64,000 nt of DNA from Xanthomonas translucens pv. cerealis (GCF_006838285.1 NZ_CP038228.1:2666001-2730000), one strand, 5' to 3'; positions 10,110-19,439 are shown, counted from the stretch's first letter. The notes: a model not told the origin generated them from the sequence alone. Translations and numbers: made by a program.

Positions 10110-12113
10110 GTGAACCACCGCCCTCTGCTGCTTGCGCTGTACATCGGCGCTGGCGTGCTTGCGCTGTCCGCGTGCCGCAAGGAAGCCAGCACCGAGACCG
10201 GCACCGCGCCGCCGCCGGCCGCACCCGGCGAGAGCGCCGACCAGTTCGTCGCCCGCATCAACGAGGAGTACCGCGCGCTGCTGCCGGAGCTGACCTCGGC
10301 GCAGTGGCTGTCGGTCACCTACATCAACGGCGACTCGGAACGGCTGGTATCCAAGGCCAACGCGCGCTGGCTGACCACGCTCAACGGCTGGATCGCGCAG
10401 GCCAAGCGCTACGAGGGCAAGCCGATGTCCGCCGACAGCGCGCGTGCGCTGCAGCTGCTGAAGCTGATGACCGCAATGCCGGCGCCGCGCGACCCGGCCA
10501 AGCTGGCCGAACTGGCCACGCTGGCCTCGAGGATGGAAGGCGCCTACGGCGCGGCCGCCTATTGCAGCGGCGAAGGCGACGCGCACCGCTGCCGGCAGCT
10601 GGGCGAACTGGAAGACGTGCTGCGCCGCAGCCGCGACTACGGCCAGCAGCTCGACGCATGGCAGGGCTGGCACGGCACCGCGCAGCCGCTGCGCCAGGAC
10701 TACCGGCGCTTCGTCGAACTGGTCAACGAAGGCGCCCGCGAAATGGGCTATGCCGATACCGGCGCGATGTGGCGCAGCGGCTATGACATGCCGCCGGCGC
10801 AGATCGCCGCCGAGACCGACCGGCTGTGGGCCCAGGTCAAGCCGTTGTACGAGCAACTGCACTGCTACACCCGCGGCAAGCTCGACGCCGAGTACGGCAA
10901 GGACAAGGGCGAGGTCGCCGGCGGCCTGCTGCCGGCGCACCTGCTCGGCAACATGTGGCAGCAGGACTGGAGCAACCTGTGGGATCTGCTGCAGCCCTAC
11001 CCCGGCGCCGGCAGCCTGGACATCACCGACACCCTGGAAAAGCAGTACCAGAGCAACCTCGGCGCGGCGTTGGCGCGGCGCAATGGCGACACCTCGCCGG
11101 AAGCGCGGTTCATGGCCCAGCGCGATGCGCAGCTGCAGAGCGCCAAGCAGATGACCGAGCGCGCGCAGGATTTCTACACCTCGCTGGCGATGCCCAAGCT
11201 GCCCGACAGCTACTGGGCGCGTAGCCAGTTCATCAAACCGCTGGAGCGCAACGTGGTCTGCCATGCCAGCGCCTGGGACATGGACATGGCCGGCGACGTG
11301 CGCACCAAGATGTGCATCCAGCCGAACGAGGAAGACTTCACCACCATCTACCACGAGCTCGGCCACCTTTATTACGACCTTGCCTACAATCCGCTGCCGC
11401 CGCTGTTCCAGGGCGGCGCCAACGACGGCTTCCACGAGGCGATCGGCGACACCATCGTGCTGGCGATGACCCCGCACTACCTGCATTCGATCGGCCTGGT
11501 CGAAGCGCCGCAGCGCAGCCGCGAGGCGCTGATCAATGCGCAGATGCGCATGGCGCTGAGCAAGGTCGCGTTCCTGCCGTTCGGGCTGATGATCGACCGC
11601 TGGCGCTGGGGCGTGTTCGACGGCTCGATCGCGCCGGAGCACTACAACCAGGCCTGGTGGGAACTGAAGGCCAGGTACCAGGGCGTGGCCCCGCCGACGC
11701 CGCGCGGCGAGGATTTCTTCGACCCCGGCGCCAAGTACCACGTGCCCGGCAACACGCCGTACACGCGCTACTTCCTGTCGCATATCCTGCAGTTCCAGTT
11801 CTACAAGGGCCTGTGCGACGCGGCCGGCTACAATGGCCCGCTGTACGAATGCAGCTTCTACGGCAACAAGGAAGCCGGGCAGAAATTCTGGTCGATGCTG
11901 CAACGTGGCGGCAGCCAGCCGTGGCAGCAAACGCTCAAGGAACTGACCGGCAACGACAAGCTCGACGCCGCCCCGCTGCTGGAATACTTCGCGCCGATGC
12001 AGGAGTGGCTCAAGCAGCAGAACCAGGGGCAGATGTGCGGCTGGCAGGCGGCAAAGGCCGTGCAGGCAGGCGCCGCCGCGACTGCCGCGACGCCTGCGCC
12101 CAAGCCGCAGTAA
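10110..12113 (+). CDS. M2-family (ACE-like) zinc dipeptidyl carboxypeptidase, lipoprotein
   Basis: A 667-residue secreted metallopeptidase. The N-terminus VNHRPLLLALYIGAGVLALSACRKE is a lipoprotein signal with lipobox LSAC, followed by a low-complexity linker. The zinc site is H415-E-L-G-H419, with E443 in HEAIGDT as third ligand, typical of gluzincins of family M2 (angiotensin-converting-enzyme-like), which remove C-terminal dipeptides. I chose the GTG at 10110 because AAGG lies upstream and the signal peptide begins there; the longer reading would bury the signal. Length is normal for bacterial M2 enzymes. The C-terminus is Ala-rich. It is monocistronic and converges on the GNAT gene. Confidence 0.9.
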   Translation: MNHRPLLLALYIGAGVLALSACRKEASTETGTAPPPAAPGESADQFVARINEEYRALLPELTSAQWLSVTYINGDSERLVSKANARWLTTLNGWIAQAKRYEGKPMSADSARALQLLKLMTAMPAPRDPAKLAELATLASRMEGAYGAAAYCSGEGDAHRCRQLGELEDVLRRSRDYGQQLDAWQGWHGTAQPLRQDYRRFVELVNEGAREMGYADTGAMWRSGYDMPPAQIAAETDRLWAQVKPLYEQLHCYTRGKLDAEYGKDKGEVAGGLLPAHLLGNMWQQDWSNLWDLLQPYPGAGSLDITDTLEKQYQSNLGAALARRNGDTSPEARFMAQRDAQLQSAKQMTERAQDFYTSLAMPKLPDSYWARSQFIKPLERNVVCHASAWDMDMAGDVRTKMCIQPNEEDFTTIYHELGHLYYDLAYNPLPPLFQGGANDGFHEAIGDTIVLAMTPHYLHSIGLVEAPQRSREALINAQMRMALSKVAFLPFGLMIDRWRWGVFDGSIAPEHYNQAWWELKARYQGVAPPTPRGEDFFDPGAKYHVPGNTPYTRYFLSHILQFQFYKGLCDAAGYNGPLYECSFYGNKEAGQKFWSMLQRGGSQPWQQTLKELTGNDKLDAAPLLEYFAPMQEWLKQQNQGQMCGWQAAKAVQAGAAATAATPAPKPQ

Positions 12114-12143
12114 GCGCCGCGGCGCGACCGCCAGCACGCCGCC

Positions 12144-12674
12144 TCAATCGTCCGCCAACCGCGCCCAACGCTCATGGTCGCGCCACACCCCGCCGATGCG
12201 CAGGTAGCGCGGCGAATAGCCTTCGTGGCGGAAGCCGGCGCGCCGCACTAGCGCCAGCGAACGTGCGTTGTCCGGCTGGATGTTGGCCTCCACGCGATGC
12301 AGGCCCAGTTCGGAGAACGCGTAGGCCACGCACAGCCGCAGCGCGTGGGTCATCAGCCCGCGGCCTTCGTAGCCGGCCATCGCGTGGTAGCCCAGGTAGG
12401 CGCTCTGGAAGCAGCCGCCGACCACCTGGCTGAAGGTGAACAGGCCGGCAGGCTGGCCGCTGTCGCGCGCGCGCGCCAGCAGCGCGACGTTGCTGCCGTC
12501 CAGGGTCTGCGCATACCAGGCGTTGAAGCCGGGCACGTCGGTGAACGGATACGTCCACGGATGATGCAGGGCGGTGCTGGCGCGGTGCGCCTGGATCAGC
12601 GCCAGGCCGTCGCGGCGCCGCACCCGCGCCAGCGACACGGCGGCGTCGGCGGCCTGGCTCGCGCTCTGGCCCAT
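12144..12674 (-). CDS. GNAT N-acetyltransferase, RimJ/RimL type
   Basis: A 176-residue acetyl-CoA-dependent transferase. The C-terminal half carries the GNAT core: LGYHAMAGYEGRGLMTHAL (acetyl-CoA loop, Q/R-x-x-G-x-G/A-like) and the RimJ/L hallmark LHRVEANIQPDNARSLALVRRAGFRHEGYSPRYLRIGGVWRDHERW is recognisable in pieces (EANIQPDNARS; GFRHEG; RDHERWA). RimJ-like proteins acetylate N-termini of ribosomal proteins or small molecules; this one's substrate is unknown. The start lies 4 bases after the stop of the upstream small gene, so they form an operon. Confidence 0.88.
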   Translation of the reverse strand: MGQSASQAADAAVSLARVRRRDGLALIQAHRASTALHHPWTYPFTDVPGFNAWYAQTLDGSNVALLARARDSGQPAGLFTFSQVVGGCFQSAYLGYHAMAGYEGRGLMTHALRLCVAYAFSELGLHRVEANIQPDNARSLALVRRAGFRHEGYSPRYLRIGGVWRDHERWARLADD

Positions 12675-12678
12675 GGCC

Positions 12679-13086
12679 TCAGCCCGGTAGCGCCGTGCCG
12701 GCGCCGCGCTGCATGGCCTGCGCGTGGCGGTGCTTGAATTCGTCGAAGCTCAGCCCCTGCGCCTGCGCATCGGCCTGCGCGGCGTCCTTCAGCGCATCCG
12801 AATACACCAGCCGCACCGGCGTGCCGGCGCGCTCGTGCAATTCCGCCGCCTGCATGATCAGCGACAGCACCTGCGCCGCGCTCTCGCTGTGTCCGGCGAT
12901 GCGCCCGTCCATGCCCAGCACCCACTCGCCATCGCGGCGCACGATGCCGGCCAGCAGCGTGCGCTGCTGGTCGCGCAGCTCCGCGTGCGGTTCGATCGAG
13001 TTGGCGGCGGCGGCATCGCTGCGATGGCGCAGGCGTTCGGCAAGCTTCTTGCGCACGTCGCGGCGCTGCTTGGACTGGATGGACAT
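12679..13086 (-). CDS. Conserved small hypothetical protein
   Basis: A 135-residue soluble, charged protein with no motif I can tie to a function. The N-terminus is strongly basic (MSIQSKQRRDVRKKLAERLR), then a domain with GIVRRDGEWVLGMDGRIAGHSES and a C-terminal helical part (ALKDAAQADAQAQGLSFDEFKHR). The normal amino-acid mix, ATG start and tight coupling to the GNAT gene (4-base gap) support it being real. A nucleic-acid contact by the basic N-terminus is only a guess. Confidence 0.7.
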   Translation of the reverse strand: MSIQSKQRRDVRKKLAERLRHRSDAAAANSIEPHAELRDQQRTLLAGIVRRDGEWVLGMDGRIAGHSESAAQVLSLIMQAAELHERAGTPVRLVYSDALKDAAQADAQAQGLSFDEFKHRHAQAMQRGAGTALPG

Positions 13087-13138
13087 GCGGTTTCCTCAAC
13101 GATGACCCGGCGACGATAGCCCAACCGCGGCACCGACG

Positions 13139-14389
13139 TCACACCGGATCGGCCGGTTCCCGTTGCGGCACCTGACTGCCGGGCCGCGGCAGGCGCTTGC
13201 CGCTGCGCCGCTCCCAGCGCCAGAAGCCCCAGCCGATCAGGAACAACGCGCCCGAGCCCAGCGCCAGATGCATCGTCCGGCCGCTGAGCAGCGGCGACAG
13301 CGCCCCGGCCACCACGGTGTTGAGGATCAGCTGGGTGAAGGCCTGCAGCGACGAGGCCAGCCCGCGCTGGCGCGGGTACATGTCCAGCACCGCCAGCGCC
13401 AGGATCGGGAAGATCAGCGCCATGCCCAGGCCGGCCACGAAGATCGGCAGCACCGCCCACGGCAGCGCGATCTGCGGCGCGATCGCGGTATAGGCGATGT
13501 TGCCGGCCACCGACACGCCGCAGCAGATGAAGCCGATGCGCACCTGCCGCAGCGGCCCGATGCGCCCGGCCATGCGCCCGGACAGGAACGAGCCCAGGGT
13601 CATGCCGCCGATGGTCGGAATGAACAGCCAGGCGAAATCGCGCTCGGTGCGGTGCAGCAGGTCGATGATGAACACCGGTGCCGAGGCGATGTACAGGAAC
13701 ACGCCGGCGAAGTTGAACGCGCTGGCGGCGGCCAGGCGCTGGAAGCGCGCGTTGAACGCGATCGCGATGTAGTCGCGCAGCAGCGTGCGCGGCGCCAGTG
13801 GGGTGCGCGCCTGCAACGGATGCGTCTCCGGCATCCAGAGCAGCGTGGTCACCAGCAACAGCAGCGAGAACCCGACCAGGAACCAGAAGATCAGCGGCCA
13901 GCCTGCGCCGGTGGCCAGCAGCCAGCCGCCGATGATCGGCGCGATCGCCGGGGCGATGCCGAAGATCATCGACACCTGGCTCATCAGCCGCTGCGCGTCG
14001 TGGCCCTGGTACAGGTCGCGGATCACCGCGCGGCCGACGATCGTGCCCACGCCGGCGGAACATCCCTGCAGCACGCGGAACACCAGCAGCGTGCCCAGGT
14101 CGCGCGACAGCGCGCAGCCGGCCGAAGCCAGCGCGAACACCACCAGACCGCCGACGATCACCGGCTTGCGGCCCCAGGCGTCGGACAGCGGCCCATGCGC
14201 CAGGCCCATCAGCGCGTAGGCCAGCAGATAGACGCTGACCGTCTGCTGGATCGCCACCGGGTCGGCGCGCAGGCGCTGCGCCAGCTGCGGGAACGCCGGG
14301 AAGATGGTGTCGATCGCGAACGGGCCGAACATCGCCAGGCCGGCGAGCAGCAGCGCCATGTAGCGGGTGGAGGGAACGGCCGTGGTCAT
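13139..14389 (-). CDS. Bcr/CflA-type MFS multidrug efflux transporter
   Basis: A 416-residue inner-membrane carrier with about 12 hydrophobic helices. The N-terminal signature PFAIDTIFPAFPQLA and the A-loop motif GPLSDAWGRKPVIVGG (family G-x-x-x-D-x-x-G-R-R/K) are those of drug:H+ antiporters of the DHA1 Bcr/CflA group. I chose the ATG at 14389, where the first helix begins. It lies on the raxB side of the rax locus and on the same strand, separated by about 100 bases. In known Xanthomonas genomes an MFS gene also borders the rax genes here, so it marks the locus boundary rather than a known RaxX exporter. Confidence 0.88.
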   Translation of the reverse strand: MTTAVPSTRYMALLLAGLAMFGPFAIDTIFPAFPQLAQRLRADPVAIQQTVSVYLLAYALMGLAHGPLSDAWGRKPVIVGGLVVFALASAGCALSRDLGTLLVFRVLQGCSAGVGTIVGRAVIRDLYQGHDAQRLMSQVSMIFGIAPAIAPIIGGWLLATGAGWPLIFWFLVGFSLLLLVTTLLWMPETHPLQARTPLAPRTLLRDYIAIAFNARFQRLAAASAFNFAGVFLYIASAPVFIIDLLHRTERDFAWLFIPTIGGMTLGSFLSGRMAGRIGPLRQVRIGFICCGVSVAGNIAYTAIAPQIALPWAVLPIFVAGLGMALIFPILALAVLDMYPRQRGLASSLQAFTQLILNTVVAGALSPLLSGRTMHLALGSGALFLIGWGFWRWERRSGKRLPRPGSQVPQREPADPV

Positions 14390-14491
14390 GCGCGGCAATA
14401 TCGCGGATTGCGCCCACGCACGCCACTGCGCCGGCGCTCGCCCGGCACGATGGCCGCCCTTGCCCGGCCATGCGGCGCGCAAAACGCGCGC

Positions 14492-16660
14492 TCAGGAGGC
14501 CAGGCCGTCCTCGACCGGCGCCTGCGCGGGGAGCCGCAGCCAGTCCTCGATCGGGTGGTCGCCGACCACGCGGCCGTGCGCCAGGGTGATGACCCGTGCC
14601 GCCATGCGCAGGGTTTCGCGGCGGTGCGCGACGATGATCCGGGTCAGTTGCAAGGCATGGATCGCGGCATTGACGCGGCTTTCGTTCATCACGTCCAGGT
14701 GGCTGGTGGCCTCGTCCAGGACCAGGATCCGCGGCGATTTGTATAAAGCGCGCGCCAGCAGCAGGCGTTGCCGCTGCCCGCCGGACAGCCCGGCGCCGGC
14801 CTCGCTCAACGCCGAGTCGTAGCCGAGCGGCATCCGCTCCACGTCCTCGTGCACCGATGCCATGCGCGCACAATCGCGCATGCGTTCATGATCCGGCTCA
14901 GGATCGAAGAAAGTGATGTTATCGGCCACCGATCCGGTGAACAGCATGTCGTCCTGCATCACCGTGCCGACGTTCGCGCGGTACTGCGCCAGCAGCGCGC
15001 CGGTCAGGGGCCGGCCGCCGATCCGGATCTCGCCCTCGGTCGGCTGGAGCAGGCCCAGGATCAGCTTGACCAGCGTGGTCTTGCCGCACCCGGACACGCC
15101 GGTGATCGCCACGCACTCGCCGGCGCGAATCTGCAGGTTCACTTGATCCAGCACCGGCGCCGCATCGTCCGCATAGCGGAAGCCAAGCCCGCGCAGTTCG
15201 ATGCAGGTGTCGTGCCAGCGACCCGGGTCGGGCTGTTCGCCGGCCTGTTCGCGCGGGTGATGGACGATATCGGCGACGCGCTCCAGGTGGATGCGCAGCA
15301 GACGGAATTCGGCGAGCCGGTCGATCAGCCCGCTCAGGCGCAGCGCGAACTGTTCGCGATAGGCTAGAAACGCCAGCAGCATGCCCAGCGACAGCTGATT
15401 ACGCAGCACCACGAAGGCCGCAAGCCACACCACCAGCACGCGCTCGGCGCCGAACAGCAGCAGTTTCACCGACGCCAGCGAGACCTCGCCACGGTTCAGC
15501 CGCAAGTGCGCATTGGTCTGCTCGGCCAGCAGATGGGTCCAGTCCATCCGCCGCTGGTGCTGCCGTCCGAACAGGAGGATGGCCTGCACGCCGCGCACGC
15601 TTTCCAGGAAATGGGTGTGCTGTCTGGCATCCCACAGCAACTCCTCGGCCGCCGCATCGCGCAACCTGCCCAGCCACAGCGCACGCATGCCCGCATAGGC
15701 GGCCACCGCCAGCAAGGTGATCGCGCTCAGGCCTGGGCTATAGGCCAGCATCAGGCACAGCGTGCCGATCACCAGCACGCCATCGACCATGGTCTGCATG
15801 AAGCCGGTGGTCAGGGTGCGCTGAATCTGCAGGATGGAGTCGAACCGCGACTGGATGCCGCCGAGGTGGCGTTTCTCGAAATACGCCAGCGGCAGCGCGA
15901 GCAGATGCGCGAAGACCTGCCCCATCCATTGGAACGCCAGTTGCGCCGAAAACGTGGTGATCAGCCAGCCGCGCAGCAGGCCGATCGCGGCGTGCAGCAG
16001 CACCAGCAGCAAAAATCCGATCCCCAGCGCGTCGATCAACCCGATATCGGCCGACGGCAATGCCTGGTCCACGATCCATTGCAACTGGAACGGCATGCCC
16101 AGGCTGACCAATTCCAATGCCAGCGCCAACGCCACTATCTGCCAAACCGCGCGTTTCAATCCATGCACGCGGCCGATCAGCGAGGACAAGGCCAGCGGCG
16201 GCGGGGCGGGCTGCGGGCGGAAGTCCGCCGCTGGCGCCAGTTCCAGCGCGATCCCGGTGAAATGCTTGGCGAACTCGGTGCGGTGCAGACGACGCGGGCC
16301 ATTGGCCGGATCGTTGATCTCGATGTGGCGCGCGCCGACGCGCTTGAGCACCACGAAATGATTGAGATCCCAATGCAGGATGCACGGCAGCTGCAGGTCG
16401 TCGAGCGCGTCCATCTCCAGGCGCAGCGCCCGCGCCTGCAGGCCGATCGCCTGCGCGATCGACACCAGGCTCGCCAGCGTGGTGCCCTGCCGCGACAGCA
16501 GGAAGCGCCGCCGCAGCGCGGCAAGGCCCACACGGCAGCCATGGTAGTGGGCGACCATCGCCATCGCCGCCAGCCCGCATTCGCCCACCTGACCCTGCAG
16601 GACGATCGGCATGCGGCGCGCACCGGCAAGTCTGCGCAGTTGCTGCAGCCACACGCTCAT
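14492..16660 (-). CDS. raxB: RaxB, peptidase-containing ABC exporter for RaxX
   Basis: A 722-residue exporter with a C39 protease domain, membrane domain and ATPase. The cytoplasmic C39 domain (1-150) has Q22, C28 (GQVGECGLAA), H101 (LNHFVVL) and D117 (INDPANG), the papain-like catalytic set that cuts after double-glycine leaders. The membrane domain covers about 165-440. The ATPase has Walker A (GVSGCGKTT), signature LSGGQRQR and Walker B (ILVLDEATS). In X. oryzae RaxB matures and secretes the sulfated peptide RaxX. The ATG at 16660 overlaps the raxA stop by 4 bases. Every catalytic residue is intact, so the exporter should work. Without the neighbours it could pass for a bacteriocin exporter. 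Confidence 0.93.
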   Translation of the reverse strand: MSVWLQQLRRLAGARRMPIVLQGQVGECGLAAMAMVAHYHGCRVGLAALRRRFLLSRQGTTLASLVSIAQAIGLQARALRLEMDALDDLQLPCILHWDLNHFVVLKRVGARHIEINDPANGPRRLHRTEFAKHFTGIALELAPAADFRPQPAPPPLALSSLIGRVHGLKRAVWQIVALALALELVSLGMPFQLQWIVDQALPSADIGLIDALGIGFLLLVLLHAAIGLLRGWLITTFSAQLAFQWMGQVFAHLLALPLAYFEKRHLGGIQSRFDSILQIQRTLTTGFMQTMVDGVLVIGTLCLMLAYSPGLSAITLLAVAAYAGMRALWLGRLRDAAAEELLWDARQHTHFLESVRGVQAILLFGRQHQRRMDWTHLLAEQTNAHLRLNRGEVSLASVKLLLFGAERVLVVWLAAFVVLRNQLSLGMLLAFLAYREQFALRLSGLIDRLAEFRLLRIHLERVADIVHHPREQAGEQPDPGRWHDTCIELRGLGFRYADDAAPVLDQVNLQIRAGECVAITGVSGCGKTTLVKLILGLLQPTEGEIRIGGRPLTGALLAQYRANVGTVMQDDMLFTGSVADNITFFDPEPDHERMRDCARMASVHEDVERMPLGYDSALSEAGAGLSGGQRQRLLLARALYKSPRILVLDEATSHLDVMNESRVNAAIHALQLTRIIVAHRRETLRMAARVITLAHGRVVGDHPIEDWLRLPAQAPVEDGLAS

Positions 16661-17889
16661 CGCGCGCCGCCGCGCACATCGGCGAGCGGCTCGAACGCCC
16701 ACTGCGCAAAACGCCGCCACTCCAGCTTGAGCGTGCCCTGCACGCGCATGCCTGGCCGCAGCACGGCGCCAAGCCGGGCGCGCACGGCAGCGCCTTCGGC
16801 CAGGCGCACCCGGACCCGGTACAGCGGCTCGACCGCCGCTCCCACGCCGGCCGCAGCCGGCTCCGGCATCCTTGCCACCGCGACCACGCGGCCGGCGAAC
16901 TGCCCGTAGTGCTGGTAGGGCAACGCATCGAAGCGCAGTTGCACCGGCATCCCCGGCCGCGTCAGTCCCACCGCCTGCGAGGGGGCGTACAGCACCACGT
17001 CCAGCGCAGTGGAGGCCGGCACCACGTCGGCCAGGCGCTGCCCGGCGGCCACCGCCTGCCCGCGCAGCAGCGGCCGCAGGGCGATGCGTCCGGCACACGG
17101 CGCGCGCACTTCCCATTGCGCGGCCGCGGCCTGCTCGATGCTCTCGCGCCTGGCCTGCTGCAGGCTCGCCTCGGCGGCGAGCAGTTGTTCGCGCAGGCCT
17201 GGCTGCAGCTGGCGCAGGTCCTGGCGCGCTTGCGCCAGCGCATCGGCCAGCGCCATGCGGTCGCGCTCCAGGTCCAAGGTCCGCGCGCGCTGGTCCATCG
17301 ACTCGGCCATCTTCTCGTCGACGAATTGCTGGCTGACCAGGCCGCGCGCCATCGCGGTGCGGTAGCGCTGCTCGATCGCTTCGGTCAGTTGCTGGCGCCG
17401 GCGCAGCACTGCAAGCTCGCCATCCAGGTGCGCCAGCCTGGCCTGCATGCCGCTCATGGACTGCGCCAACGCCTGCTGCTGCATGCGGCCCTGGGTGCGG
17501 ATCTGCTCCATGGCCTCGACCGCCAGGCGCTCGCGCGCGGCCAACACCGACGCGGCCTGCGCGGTCGGCCGCGCGCGGTCGTCGCGGTGCTCGGCCGACA
17601 GCACGAACAGCACCCGCCCGGCCGCCACGCCCTGCCCCTCCGCCGCCCGGATCGCAACCACCACACCGGCCTGCGGACTGCTGATCGCGACCATGCCCTG
17701 CGTCGGGGTGAGCACGCCTTGCAAGGTCTGGCTGCGCGCGAAGCCCAGGCAGAAGAACACGGCGACCAGTCCGGCCACGATCAGCGTCACCGCCAGCACG
17801 CATAGCTGCGTCGCGCGCCCGTGCCTGAGCACGATGCGCCCGAGCCCGGCGCGGCGCTGGTGGTCCACGGCCTGGCGACGGAACAGCAT
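16657..17889 (-). CDS. raxA: RaxA, HlyD-family periplasmic adaptor
   Basis: A 410-residue membrane fusion protein linking RaxB to an outer-membrane channel. One N-terminal membrane helix (about 31-53, LCVLAVTLIVAGLVAVFFCLG) is followed by a lipoyl half-motif (ISSPQAGVVVAI), a long coiled coil (about 110-245, rich in Q/A/R/E heptads), the second lipoyl half (VRAPCAGRIALRPLLRGQAV) and a beta-barrel region (VQLRFDALPYQHYGQFAGRV). The order and size are standard for type I secretion adaptors. The start at 17889 is an ATG giving a short cytosolic tail. The stop overlaps raxB (ATGA). raxST lies just upstream, spaced 49 bases. No TolC-type gene is in the window, so the channel must be encoded elsewhere. 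Confidence 0.92.
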   Translation of the reverse strand: MLFRRQAVDHQRRAGLGRIVLRHGRATQLCVLAVTLIVAGLVAVFFCLGFARSQTLQGVLTPTQGMVAISSPQAGVVVAIRAAEGQGVAAGRVLFVLSAEHRDDRARPTAQAASVLAARERLAVEAMEQIRTQGRMQQQALAQSMSGMQARLAHLDGELAVLRRRQQLTEAIEQRYRTAMARGLVSQQFVDEKMAESMDQRARTLDLERDRMALADALAQARQDLRQLQPGLREQLLAAEASLQQARRESIEQAAAAQWEVRAPCAGRIALRPLLRGQAVAAGQRLADVVPASTALDVVLYAPSQAVGLTRPGMPVQLRFDALPYQHYGQFAGRVVAVARMPEPAAAGVGAAVEPLYRVRVRLAEGAAVRARLGAVLRPGMRVQGTLKLEWRRFAQWAFEPLADVRGGAR

Positions 17890-17938
17890 GCTCAGGCGCG
17901 GCCGCGCACGCGACGCCGGCCAGCGGGCACCGCGCCAC

Positions 17939-18742
17939 TCATACGATGCGCACGCCAGGCACGCTGTCGGTTTCCCAGAACGCAAGCTGCTGCAGCCGCT
18001 CGAACAGCTCCGGCGGCAGCACGCTGCGACGCGGCACATAGCCCACCGTGCGGCGGACGCGATGCAGGCCGGGGGTCTGCAGGGCCGCATCGAAACGCTC
18101 GGCATCGCCTTCCAGGTTGGCATAGTCGTGGGCGAAGGCGGGCATCTGCAGGAACGCGTACACCTGCTCCATCGCCTGTGCCGGATGCCGTGCCAACGTC
18201 TCGTAGCGCAGCAGCAGCAGGCGCCCGGCATGGTCGCCGTAGACCGCCTGGCGCAGGCCGTCCAGCGCATAGCCGAGCACACCGCGCGCGCCAGTCAGCA
18301 GATCGGCGCGCATGGACAGCGAATCCTCCGGATCGTAGCCGAACAGCGCCGACAACCGCAGCGGCTGCGCCTGCGCCAGGCGCTCGAAGCTGTCCACGAT
18401 CCAGCCCACCTCGCGCACGCAGCAGACGATGCGCGTGTCCGGGAACAACGCGGCCAGCGCCGGCAGGCGGCTGCACCAGGCGCGGTTGGTGTCGAACACC
18501 CACTGCGCCTGCCGCCGATCCTGGTAGAAGGCGTCGAAGATGCCGCGCAGCAGGCGCGCGCGCTGGGCATCGTCCAGCTGCACGTTGGAGGGGTACTCCT
18601 CGCTCATGCCCATCAACATCGCGGCGTACAGTCTGGCCAGCGGCGAGGTGACTTCGGCATGCACGCGCGGATTCTGGCGCAGCAACGCGGCCAGCAAGGA
18701 CGATCCGGAGCGAGGCAGGCCGGAGATGAAGTGGTAGTCCAA
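17939..18742 (-). CDS. raxST: RaxST, tyrosylprotein sulfotransferase
   Basis: A 267-residue cytosolic enzyme that transfers sulfate from PAPS to the RaxX tyrosine. The N-terminus MDYHFISGLPRSGSSLLAAL holds the 5'-phosphosulfate loop (PRSGSS, residues 10-15). CVREVGWIVDSFERL near 105-120 fits the 3'-phosphate-binding region (R and the serine of DSF). The start is TTG at 18742 with AAGGA 9 bases upstream. It is first of raxST-raxA-raxB and divergent from raxX across 434 bases. With the double-glycine RaxX and a C39 exporter next door, the peptide-modification role is clear even though generic sulfotransferases share the fold. Confidence 0.93.
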   Translation of the reverse strand: MDYHFISGLPRSGSSLLAALLRQNPRVHAEVTSPLARLYAAMLMGMSEEYPSNVQLDDAQRARLLRGIFDAFYQDRRQAQWVFDTNRAWCSRLPALAALFPDTRIVCCVREVGWIVDSFERLAQAQPLRLSALFGYDPEDSLSMRADLLTGARGVLGYALDGLRQAVYGDHAGRLLLLRYETLARHPAQAMEQVYAFLQMPAFAHDYANLEGDAERFDAALQTPGLHRVRRTVGYVPRRSVLPPELFERLQQLAFWETDSVPGVRIV

Positions 18743-19176
18743 CGTAACGCGTCCTTATGGAATGGGGTGCATGGCCTCGGTCCGGCCGCAGTGCGTATCC
18801 GGCCTTCACGCTGGCGACCGACAGCGTGCGCATTGCGCGAGGCCACGCCTGCACAGCCGCGTAGATCGGTATCCATCTGCGAACCGGCTATCTCGCCAGC
18901 GGCGGCCGTCACAGTTGCGCGGTGACCCCATCCCCAGACCACACACAGCGGCGGCGCGGCTTCGCTCACGCGCACATGCCATCGCATGGAACCCCGCCTT
19001 GACCGCCGCCGCCGCGCACGGTGCGACTGGTGCGGGTCCGGGGATGCGCCCCACCGTCTCCGCGCATCGCAACGATGTCCGGCGGCGCACACACGGCCAT
19101 GGCATGGCGGTCGTCCGGCATTCCCCTTCGGGCCGGGCGATTCTGTCTCCGAGGGGGTCATCGAGGAGTTCATTCA
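18743..19176. promoter_or_regulatory. Divergent raxST / raxX promoter region
   Basis: The 434 bases between the raxST start (minus) and raxX start (plus) hold no convincing gene. Both promoters must lie here or close by. I see no clear sigma-70 hexamers; the region is GC-rich with short alternating purine/pyrimidine stretches (for example around 18960-19060). The raxST ribosome site AAGGA is at 18752-18756 and the raxX site GAGGAG at 19163-19168. Confidence 0.6.
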
Positions 19177-19350
19177 ATGCATCTGCTGAACAAGCGCAAA
19201 CCGACCGGCCTTCGCCCGCTGCAGCCGGAATCGCAGCGCAAGCGCGTGGCCCCGCTGGACGAAGCCCTGTGGAAGAAAGTGGGCGGCGGCGATTACCCGC
19301 CTTCGGGCCCCAACGGTAAGCACAATCCGCCTGGTGGTGGTCACGGGTGA
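19177..19350 (+). CDS. raxX: RaxX, secreted tyrosine-sulfated peptide precursor
   Basis: A 57-residue precursor. A basic leader (MHLLNKRKPTGLRPLQPESQ, then RKRVAPLDEALWKKV) ends at a glycine run G36-G37-G38, the expected C39 cleavage zone. The product begins D39-Y40 and runs DYPPSGPNGKHNPPGGGHG. Y40, preceded by aspartate, matches the tyrosine sulfated in X. oryzae RaxX, whose core is DYPPPGANPKHDP and mimics plant PSY hormones. Differences here are P-to-S, A-to-P, P-to-G and D-to-N. GAGGAG lies 8 bases before the ATG. In rice the sulfated X. oryzae peptide is detected by receptor XA21. Whether this variant is active on plant receptors cannot be read from sequence. Confidence 0.9.
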   Translation: MHLLNKRKPTGLRPLQPESQRKRVAPLDEALWKKVGGGDYPPSGPNGKHNPPGGGHG

Positions 19351-19439
19351 CCCCATGGCTCACTGCCTGAGATGTCGGCAGCGTGAGGCTGCGCTACGGC
19401 ATCGCGCAGCGAAGTCAGACATGTAAACAGGACCGGCTC

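Noticed and set aside
14492..19350. Reading the C39-ABC exporter, HlyD adaptor and double-glycine peptide as a bacteriocin cluster
   Set aside because: The sulfotransferase, the DYPP...KHNPP core and the gcvP/MFS flanks fit the rax locus specifically; no immunity gene is present.
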